12,361 nt of DNA from Candidatus Parcubacteria bacterium (GTDB lineage: Bacteria; Patescibacteriota; Patescibacteriia; Patescibacteriales; UBA12075): positions 1 through 12,361 of the forward strand of contig JAGLJW010000020.1 of the NCBI GenBank assembly GCA_023142215.1. Reading direction: 5' to 3'. A program made the position numbers and the translations under genes. Positions 6,507-11,571 of this stretch are shown here, piece after piece. Below the pieces are notes generated by a model that saw nothing but the letters and a program-made list of their open reading frames with translations, was not told the origin of the DNA and did no database searches. Position 1 is the first letter of the stretch. Each line of letters starts with the position of its first letter.

Positions 6507-6603
6507 TTTTTAAATTATAATTAGTTAAATAACATAGGCTGATATTTAATTATATTTTATCACAATATTGTAAGAAATAATAGTACTGCTTGTATGATTT
6601 TAG

Positions 6604-6704
6604 AAAATGATATGATAGATTTGTTTAATATTAGTAATAAATTTATAAAAAATTGAAAAAATTGTTATAAAATGATATGATAAAAAGGTAAAAATGATAC
6701 GATA
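6604..6704 (+). repeat. three direct repeats of AAAATGATAYGATA upstream of the Fic gene
   Basis: Copies lie at 6604-6617 and 6669-6682 (identical AAAATGATATGATA) and 6691-6704 (AAAATGATACGATA). Copies 2 and 3 are 22 bases apart, about two helical turns, so both would face the same side of DNA. Copy 2 covers the -10 of the candidate promoter; copy 3 ends 5 bases before the start codon. This is the layout of an autorepressor operator; the Fic protein itself has an N-terminal winged helix. Confidence 0.75.
6653..6681 (+). promoter_or_regulatory. promoter of the winged-helix Fic gene
   Basis: TTGAAA (6653-6658) and TATGAT (6676-6681) are separated by exactly 17 bases. Transcription would start near 6688, only ~22 bases before the ATG. 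The -10 is embedded in repeat copy 2. A second TATGAT at 6611-6616, in repeat copy 1, has a weaker TTGTAT at 15 bases spacing (6590-6595) and might be an alternative promoter. Confidence 0.6.
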
Positions 6705-6709
6705 AAAAT

Positions 6710-7762
6710 ATGCAAAATAGAAAAGATTTAATACTTCAAATAATAAATGACAAACAGGAAATTAGTATTTCTGGTATTTTGCTTGAGTTAAACACAAAAC
6801 TTGATAAAAAAGTTTCAAAAGTTACTTTAAACAGAGATATTAAAGAGATAGTTGATGATAGTTTGATTATTAAAAAAGGGAGTGGACCAGGTGTTTATTA
6901 TAAAATTAGTAAAAGTTATAAAGTCTTAAAAAGTTTGAATATTGATGAATATTTTGAAGCTCATCAGGAAAACAGGAAAGCTAAGGAAAGTTTAGATTTT
7001 GATATATTTGGTGTACTAAAAGATATAAATATTTTTACTGGTAAAGAATCTGAAATATTGCTTGGCTTGAATTTAGAATATCAGGACAATATTGCTAATT
7101 TACCATCTGATATTATAAAAAAAGAATTTGAAAGATTGACGATTGAATTGAGTTGGAAATCTTCTCGTATTGAAGGTAATACATACAATTTACTTGAAAC
7201 TGAATTTCTTTTGAAAGAAAAAAAGCAAGCAAGAGGACATACGAGTAAAGAAGCAGCAATGATTATTAATCATAAAGATGTTTTGGATTATATAAATAAT
7301 AACAAGGAAGATTATAAGGAAATTTCAACAGAAAAGATTGAGAACATTCATTTTCTTTTAACTAAAGATCTTGGAATTATTAGAGGCATAAGAGAGAAAA
7401 AAGTTGGAATTACTGGAACAAATTATAAGCCATTAAGCAAAACGAAAGAAATAATTCTTGCCTTAGAAAAATTATGCAAGCTTATAAATCAAAAGAAAAG
7501 TATTTTAGAAAAAACTATACTAGCAAATGTTTTAATTGCTTATATACAACCGTTCAATGACGGGAATAAAAGAACAAGTCGTCTTATTGGCAACGCGATT
7601 TTAATTGCTCATGGATATTGTCCATTGTCATTTAGGAGTGTTGATGAACTTGAATATAAAAAAGCAATTATTATTTTTTATGAACAGAATAATATGGGCT
7701 ATTTTAAAAAATTATTTAAAGAACAATTTGAATTTGCAGTTAAAAATTATTTTTTGTATTAA
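6710..7762 (+). CDS. winged-helix Fic-domain protein with Gln in place of the catalytic His
   Basis: The 350-residue product has an N-terminal winged-helix region (~1-68: RKDLILQIINDKQEISISG, then VSKVTLNRDIKEIVDDSLI and a GPGVYYKIS wing). A Fic domain follows (~135-345). Fic enzymes usually transfer AMP from ATP to protein hydroxyls using HxFx(D/E)GNGRxxR. Here the motif reads QPFNDGNKRTSR (280-291): Gln280 replaces the catalytic His, and Lys287 replaces Gly, as in Doc-like GNKR variants. The ATP-binding Asn and both arginines remain. SSRIEGN at 151-157 fits the [S/T]xxxE[G/N] inhibitory helix with Glu155, so this is a class II-type Fic. The His loss makes ordinary AMPylation doubtful; another activity, a regulatory role or recent inactivation are possible. 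Three operator-like repeats precede the gene, consistent with autoregulation. No Shine-Dalgarno is seen. Confidence 0.88.
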   Translation: MQNRKDLILQIINDKQEISISGILLELNTKLDKKVSKVTLNRDIKEIVDDSLIIKKGSGPGVYYKISKSYKVLKSLNIDEYFEAHQENRKAKESLDFDIFGVLKDINIFTGKESEILLGLNLEYQDNIANLPSDIIKKEFERLTIELSWKSSRIEGNTYNLLETEFLLKEKKQARGHTSKEAAMIINHKDVLDYINNNKEDYKEISTEKIENIHFLLTKDLGIIRGIREKKVGITGTNYKPLSKTKEIILALEKLCKLINQKKSILEKTILANVLIAYIQPFNDGNKRTSRLIGNAILIAHGYCPLSFRSVDELEYKKAIIIFYEQNNMGYFKKLFKEQFEFAVKNYFLY

Positions 7763-7791
7763 GTATCTTTAATAAAATTTTTACATTATAC

Positions 7792-7821
7792 AAAATCACA
7801 ACTTCCATGTTGTGATTTTTT
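7792..7821 (+). terminator. intrinsic terminator after the Fic gene
   Basis: AAAATCACAAC (7792-7802) pairs with GTTGTGATTTT (7809-7819), an 11-bp stem with a 6-base loop, followed by a U-run. The stem core AAAATCACA is shared with the fusA terminator. Confidence 0.88.
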
Positions 7822-7839
7822 GTTTTTAGATTATGATTA

Positions 7840-7867
7840 TTGACTTTTTTTACAAATTTGTTACAAT
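7840..7867 (+). promoter_or_regulatory. promoter of the small membrane-protein gene at 7985
   Basis: TTGACT (7840-7845) and TACAAT (7862-7867) are 16 bases apart, the best consensus match in the window. Transcription from about 7874 gives a leader of ~110 bases containing the hairpin at 7922-7937 and a strong Shine-Dalgarno. Confidence 0.65.
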
Positions 7868-7921
7868 AATAAAGCGGTTAAAGCTCTTTATTAAAATTTA
7901 ATATTTGTAAAGTAAAATAAG

Positions 7922-7937
7922 CCGCCACCTTTGGCGG
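7922..7937. repeat. CCGCCA/TGGCGG hairpin in the leader of the 7985 gene
   Basis: CCGCCA (7922-7927) and TGGCGG (7932-7937) form a 6-bp GC-rich stem with a CCTT loop. The arms match the core of the palindrome at 3870-3883. No U-tract follows, so this is a leader structure or dispersed repeat, not a terminator. Confidence 0.6.
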
Positions 7938-7972
7938 GAGAGAGTATGACTTAAATCATATTATTCTTTTGT

Positions 7973-7980
7973 AGGAGGTG
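7973..7980 (+). promoter_or_regulatory. strong Shine-Dalgarno (AGGAGGTG)
   Basis: AGGAGG at 7973-7978 lies 6 bases before ATG 7985 and 9 bases before ATG 7988. It is a near-perfect anti-SD match and the only one of its kind in the window; both ATGs are plausible starts and differ by one residue. Confidence 0.85.
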
Positions 7981-7984
7981 AATC

Positions 7985-8470
7985 ATGATGGTAATTGATA
8001 AAAAAAATACAGATCGCAAAACGTTAATTTCTAGGTTTGGATACTGTCCTGTGGTAATATTCTTTATTGGTTTGTTTTTTTTTATTATCCTTTCATGGAC
8101 AGGTCAATTGGTAGGCAAAAAGATTGATAAAAAAATAAATGTTCCAGAGTTTGAAAAAAGAATTAATATTATTAAAAATAATAATGTTGCCATTGTTGAT
8201 GATTGTCTGCGTTTAAGTGGAATAAATGATTTATCAGGTGAAGAAGATAGCTTATTAATATTACCAGAGTTGCATAAAAGTATTTTTGAAGTTGCAACTA
8301 GTACAAGAATTGTTAAGCATTATTTCACAGAAGGCGAAACATATGTTTCATTTCATTTTGCTGATAAAATTGCATGGGATAAATTTAATGAGATATTATA
8401 TGAAGACGGAAAGCAAATCCATGTTTGTTCATCAGGTTTATCCTGTGAATGTGCTGTTTATCTATACTAA
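7985..8470 (+). CDS. single-pass membrane protein of unknown function
   Basis: I do not recognise this family. The product is 161 residues (160 if ATG 7988 is used). A basic N-terminal stretch (KKNTDRKTLISRFG) precedes one membrane segment at ~21-43 (CPVVIFFIGLFFFIILSW), so the ~115-residue C-terminal part should lie outside the cytoplasm. That part is mixed alpha/beta in appearance, with ETYVSFHFADKIAWDKF near its middle. It ends with three cysteines in CSSGLSCECAVYLY, which could form a disulfide. It has its own promoter, a structured leader, the window's only strong Shine-Dalgarno and its own terminator, so it is a well-defined monocistronic unit. That expression signal set differs from all neighbours and hints at either high expression or a different origin. 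Confidence 0.75.
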   Translation: MMVIDKKNTDRKTLISRFGYCPVVIFFIGLFFFIILSWTGQLVGKKIDKKINVPEFEKRINIIKNNNVAIVDDCLRLSGINDLSGEEDSLLILPELHKSIFEVATSTRIVKHYFTEGETYVSFHFADKIAWDKFNEILYEDGKQIHVCSSGLSCECAVYLY

Positions 8471-8488
8471 TTATTTTACTTTCAATTT

Positions 8489-8523
8489 AATGCCCCGAGA
8501 TTAATATCAACGGGCATTTTTTT
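8489..8523 (+). terminator. intrinsic terminator after the 7985-8470 gene
   Basis: AATGCCC (8489-8495) pairs with GGGCATT (8512-8518) around a 16-base loop, followed by a run of T to 8523. It lies 18 bases after the stop codon. Confidence 0.8.
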
Positions 8524-8556
8524 ATTAGATAGTTCCCTCAGTAGACAAAATTTAAT

Positions 8557-8585
8557 TTGATTTTATTAGTAAAATATGCTAATAT
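8557..8585 (+). promoter_or_regulatory. candidate promoter giving a leaderless transcript for the 8592 gene
   Basis: TTGATT (8557-8562) and TAATAT (8580-8585) are 17 bases apart. The -10 ends only 6 bases before ATG 8592, so transcription would begin at or next to the start codon. Confidence 0.35.
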
Positions 8586-8591
8586 TTAAAT

Positions 8592-8876
8592 ATGGAACAA
8601 GATATAATGAAAAAATTTAAGCCATTTTTATGGTCTTACAATATAAATAAAATGGATTTGCAAAGTGATAAAAAAAGAATTATTACTAATGTTTTGAATT
8701 TAGGAACAAAAGATGTAACTGATTTATTGTTTGAAGTTTACAGCAAGAAAGATATTATAGAAGTAATTAAAAATCCAAAACCAGGAGAATGGAACAATAA
8801 ATCGTTAAATTATTGGTCAATTATTTTAGATATTAAACCAATTAAAATAAAAAATGTACTACGATATATTAGATAA
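8592..8876 (+). CDS. DUF6922-like small protein, often an AbiE-type toxin neighbour
   Basis: The 94-residue product contains FKPFLWSYNINKMDLQSDKK, LNLGTKDVTDLLFEVYSKK and PGEWNNKSLNYWSIIL. I recall this pattern from a small family (DUF6922) whose members usually sit directly upstream of an AbiEii-type nucleotidyltransferase toxin, where they would be the antitoxin or accessory partner. That is a recalled association, not something the sequence proves. No AbiEii gene follows here: the next frames are the broken membrane-protein gene at 8958 and an EEP-fold enzyme. It would therefore be an orphan or remnant. The protein is basic overall with no membrane segment. ATG 8592 is the only reasonable start; no Shine-Dalgarno is present. 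Confidence 0.65.
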   Translation: MEQDIMKKFKPFLWSYNINKMDLQSDKKRIITNVLNLGTKDVTDLLFEVYSKKDIIEVIKNPKPGEWNNKSLNYWSIILDIKPIKIKNVLRYIR

Positions 8877-8957
8877 AAAAAAATTAAATATTTTACCATT
8901 TTTAAAATCATTTAAAGTAAAAGAATTTTTAATTATAAAAGTAAAAAATTTATATTT

Positions 8958-9221
8958 ATGAATCAAGAAGAATTAGAAAATGAGATCAGGAATTTAAAAG
9001 AACGAAATAAAAAAGTTGAATTAAACAAGGCTTAGGAAACAAGTTTAACTAGAAAAATTATTATTGCTGTTTTGACGTATTTCGTAATTGTATTGTTTTT
9101 CAAGACAGCTAATTTACCTAAACCTTTTATAAATTCTATTGTGCCAACTCTGGGTTTTTTATTATCAACTTTAAGTTTAATTGTTTTTAAAAAGTTTTGG
9201 ATTAAAGTTATTAAAAAATAA
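8958..9221 (+). pseudogene. small membrane protein gene interrupted by an in-frame TAG
   Basis: From ATG 8958 the frame reads MNQEELENEIRNLKERNKKV..LNKA, then TAG at 9033-9035, then continues open for 61 codons to TAA at 9219-9221. The second part reads ETSLTRKIIIAVLTYFVIVL, then LPKPFINSIVPTLGFLLSTL. An N-terminal coiled coil followed by two membrane segments around a 'LPxPFxNSIVPxLGFxLSTL' loop matches a small protein family common in CPR bacteria and some archaea. In that family, as I recall it, the interrupted position is a tryptophan (KAWETSWTR), so a single TGG to TAG change explains the break; the next conserved Trp is Leu here. TAG is a normal stop in this genome (fusA, NUDIX gene). 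It could be a pseudogene, a recent mutation or a sequencing error. Confidence 0.75.
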
Positions 9222-9224
9222 TTT

Positions 9225-9995
9225 ATGAAAATATCAACAATACAATGGAATATAAGGGGTGGTAAAATTAGAGATGTTAATAGTGCTATTAACTCTGATG
9301 AGAGTTATAATAGAGATGGTGTGGAATATATGAAAGACGTTTTAAAGAAATATAATCCTGATATAGTTTTTTTACAAGAAACTCATGAAAAAGATAATTA
9401 TAATTTAGTTCAAGAGTTATCAACTTATGCTAGTAAAACTTATTTTTTTAATGATATTTATGCTGAATCACATATCGTGGAGGGTTTTGGCTTAGGGCAA
9501 GGTATAATCTCAAAATTTAAAATAAATAATCATTCTTTTGAATTCTTTTTTAATCCAAAACTTGAAATTATTTGTTCTAATGGAGAAAAATGGATTACTC
9601 ACAACAAAGGGCTATCAAAATGTTTTATAGATATTAATGGTACAATTATAGAATTGATGACTTTACATTTAATGCCTTTTAGGAGATTTAGAATTGATCC
9701 ATTTGATAAAAAATTGGATAGAACAAGAAAGGATATTAGAAATAAAATTTTTTCAAAAAATAAAAATTTTATTTTAGAAGGAGATTTTAATATTAATAAT
9801 TCAAGTTTAAAAAAATTTTTACCAAATTTTTTTATTAATGATACTAAAGAAGTAATTTTGGATAAATATACAACTCCATTTGAGAGATATTATGATCATG
9901 TTATCTATGGTTCAATAAAACATATTTCGTCTACAGTCTTAGACAACGTTTTAACTGATCATTATCCAATTTATTCTAAGTTTGAAATTAGATAA
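9225..9995 (+). CDS. endonuclease/exonuclease/phosphatase-fold metalloenzyme
   Basis: The 256-residue product carries the complete EEP (DNase I-like) active-site set. WNIRG gives Asn9, FLQETH gives Glu52, MTLHLMPF gives His148, EGDFNI gives Asp187 and Asn189, YYDHVIY gives Asp224, and LTDHYPIY gives Asp245-His246. These residues bind a divalent metal and cleave phosphodiester or phosphomonoester bonds. The family includes DNases, AP endonucleases, sphingomyelinases and phosphatases, and the substrate cannot be read from sequence. There is no signal peptide, so it should act in the cytoplasm. It starts 3 bases after the broken membrane-protein gene and so may share its transcript. No Shine-Dalgarno is present. 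Confidence 0.88.
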   Translation: MKISTIQWNIRGGKIRDVNSAINSDESYNRDGVEYMKDVLKKYNPDIVFLQETHEKDNYNLVQELSTYASKTYFFNDIYAESHIVEGFGLGQGIISKFKINNHSFEFFFNPKLEIICSNGEKWITHNKGLSKCFIDINGTIIELMTLHLMPFRRFRIDPFDKKLDRTRKDIRNKIFSKNKNFILEGDFNINNSSLKKFLPNFFINDTKEVILDKYTTPFERYYDHVIYGSIKHISSTVLDNVLTDHYPIYSKFEIR

Positions 9996-10049
9996 GTAGC
10001 TGATAATTTATGAAATATACAACACCACCAAAACTATTTAAATTAAATT

Positions 10050-10541
10050 ATGAAATATTTAAAATATTGTATAAAATGTGGAAGTGCAAATATTAAAATA
10101 AAAGGCAATAATATGATTACCTGTAGTGATTGTAATTTTGTTTATTATCACGGTATTAGAATTACTGTTACATGTGTTTTAAAATATCAAGGCAAATTTG
10201 TATTTTCATTTAGAAATATTGAGCCACAAAAAGGGTATTTAGATTTGATTGGAGGTTTTGTTGATCCTGGAGAATCAGCAGAAGAAGCTCTAATTCGTGA
10301 ATGTAAGGAAGAAATTGGGATTAGTATAGAGAAAAAAGATATAAAATATATTACATCTTTTCCGTGTCTTTATAGTCTTTATAATGTTTGTGATATATTT
10401 TTTGAAGTAGTTTTGAAAGAGTTTAATCCCGTATTAGATAAAAAAGAAATTTCTGAAATTTTATTATTGGATAAAAAAGATATTAATATTGAAAAAATAG
10501 CTTTTGAATCGCAGAAGAAGTTTTTTATGAGTTATTTTTAG
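10050..10541 (+). CDS. NUDIX hydrolase with N-terminal zinc ribbon
   Basis: The 163-residue product starts with a zinc ribbon: Cys7-X2-Cys10 and Cys25-X2-Cys28 (CIKCGS ... CSDCNF). The NUDIX domain follows. Its box fits GX5EX7REUXEEXGU exactly: Gly69, Glu75, then RECKEEIGI (83-91), preceded by KGYLDLIGGFVDPGE. Such enzymes hydrolyse nucleoside diphosphates linked to another group (NADH, ADP-ribose, oxidised nucleotides); the substrate is undetermined. Zinc-ribbon NUDIX proteins resemble NudC-type organisation, but this one is shorter than typical NudC and lacks its second large domain. ATG 10050 keeps the ribbon complete. An upstream ATG at 10010 opens a different frame (MKYTTPPKLFKLN) that could be a displaced N-terminus. 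It ends in TAG, and no Shine-Dalgarno is seen. Confidence 0.88.
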   Translation: MKYLKYCIKCGSANIKIKGNNMITCSDCNFVYYHGIRITVTCVLKYQGKFVFSFRNIEPQKGYLDLIGGFVDPGESAEEALIRECKEEIGISIEKKDIKYITSFPCLYSLYNVCDIFFEVVLKEFNPVLDKKEISEILLLDKKDINIEKIAFESQKKFFMSYF

Positions 10542-10574
10542 TAAAATTATAAAATATGAATAATCAGTTAGGAG

Positions 10575-10616
10575 AATTATTGTTTATATGTTAATATGAA
10601 TATATAAACAATAATT
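10575..10616. promoter_or_regulatory. long AT-rich inverted repeat enclosing a candidate promoter
   Basis: A perfect 14-base inverted repeat, ATTATTGTTTATAT (10576-10589) and its complement (10602-10615), extends by one more pair to 10575/10616. TTGTTT (10580-10585) in the left arm and TATAAA (10603-10608) in the right arm are exactly 17 bases apart, so a promoter would be nested in the repeat. A dimeric repressor bound here would cover both elements. As RNA it would form a long hairpin instead. Confidence 0.6.
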
Positions 10617-10619
10617 TAT

Positions 10620-10640
10620 AAAACGGTTATACCGTTTTTT
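10620..10640 (+). terminator. terminator-like hairpin 7 bases before the PfkB kinase start
   Basis: AAAACGGT (10620-10627) pairs with ACCGTTTT (10631-10638) around a TAT loop and runs into T residues to 10640. It can end transcription of the NUDIX gene. If the promoter at 10580-10608 is used, it would lie at the very 5' end of the kinase/ahcY transcript as a possible attenuator. Confidence 0.7.
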
Positions 10641-10647
10641 AATTTGT

Positions 10648-11571
10648 ATGAAAAAAGAAAAAGGAAAAATTGTTATAACTGGGTCTATTGCTTATGATCG
10701 GATTATGGATTTCCCAGACGTTTTTAAAAATCATATTTTGCCTGATAAAATCCACATGTTAAATGTTTCTTTTGTTATTAATGATTTAAAGGAAAGTTTT
10801 GGAGGAACAGCAGGGAATATAGCTTATAGTTTAGCATTACTTGATGAGCGACCAATTTTGTTAGGAGTTGTTGGAAAAGATTTTGTAACATATGAAGATT
10901 GGTTGAAAAAACAAAATATTGATATTTCAATGATTAGAAAAGTTGATTATACAACGACTTCTTGTGCTTATATTACAACAGATAAAGATGATAATCAAAT
11001 TACAGCTTTTTATCCGGGTCCAGCTGATGCTGATTATGTTGAAGTGATAAACGATATTAATAATATTGAAATTGCAATTGTGTCGCCAGATTCTAAAGAT
11101 AGAATGATTGGTTTTATGAAGATATTTCAAAAGTTAAATGTTCCATATATTTTTGATCCTGGTCAACAAATTACAACTTTCTCAAATGAAGAATTAAGGT
11201 TTGCAATTCAAGGATCAAAAATATTGATTGGAAATGATTATGAAATAGAATTAATTCAAAAAATAATGAATATTAAAAAAGGTGATTTGGAAAAAATGGT
11301 AGATGTGTTGATTGTTACAAAAGGAGGAAATGGCTCGGTTGTTGTTAAAGATGGGGAAGTGTTAAAAATAAAACCAATTAACACAGAGAATGTTGTTGAT
11401 CCAACAGGCGCGGGTGATGCTTACAGATCTGGTTTATTAAAAGGATTAATTGAAGGCTGGGATTATAAAAAAATAGGAAAACTTGCTAGTATGGTATCAG
11501 TAAAAGCAGTTGAGAAACAAGGAACACAAAATCATAAATTTAATTATAATGAAATAAAACATCAATTATGA
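10648..11571 (+). CDS. PfkB-family nucleoside kinase, probably adenosine kinase
   Basis: The 307-residue product is a complete ribokinase/PfkB-fold kinase. It shows an N-terminal GSIAYDRIMDF, the substrate-side di-glycine FGGTAGNIAY (51-60), GVVGKD (73-78), FDPGQQ (169-173), the metal-site NDYE (196-199), VTKGGNGS (223-230) and the catalytic PTGAGDAYRSG with Asp257 as general base. The family phosphorylates sugars, fructose-6-phosphate or nucleosides with ATP. The DPGQ and early motifs resemble archaeal MJ0406-type nucleoside kinases. The strongest clue is context: its TGA overlaps the ATG of S-adenosylhomocysteine hydrolase, whose product is adenosine. I infer adenosine to AMP conversion. 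The start at ATG 10648 has no Shine-Dalgarno and comes right after a hairpin. Confidence 0.85.
   Translation: MKKEKGKIVITGSIAYDRIMDFPDVFKNHILPDKIHMLNVSFVINDLKESFGGTAGNIAYSLALLDERPILLGVVGKDFVTYEDWLKKQNIDISMIRKVDYTTTSCAYITTDKDDNQITAFYPGPADADYVEVINDINNIEIAIVSPDSKDRMIGFMKIFQKLNVPYIFDPGQQITTFSNEELRFAIQGSKILIGNDYEIELIQKIMNIKKGDLEKMVDVLIVTKGGNGSVVVKDGEVLKIKPINTENVVDPTGAGDAYRSGLLKGLIEGWDYKKIGKLASMVSVKAVEKQGTQNHKFNYNEIKHQL

Noticed and set aside
8286..8504. Plus-strand frame overlapping the end of the 7985 gene
   Set aside because: Starts inside that gene, runs into its terminator, and has no own start signals.
9033..9035. TAG as a recoded sense codon
   Set aside because: TAG ends fusA and the NUDIX gene at the expected family positions, so it is a normal stop; a nonsense change is simpler.
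10542..10647. SAH riboswitch before the kinase-ahcY pair
   Set aside because: The leader is AT-rich and lacks the conserved G/C-rich pseudoknot core; only an inverted repeat and a terminator-like hairpin are present.
10927..11130. Minus-strand frame opposite the PfkB kinase gene
   Set aside because: Antisense shadow with no signature.
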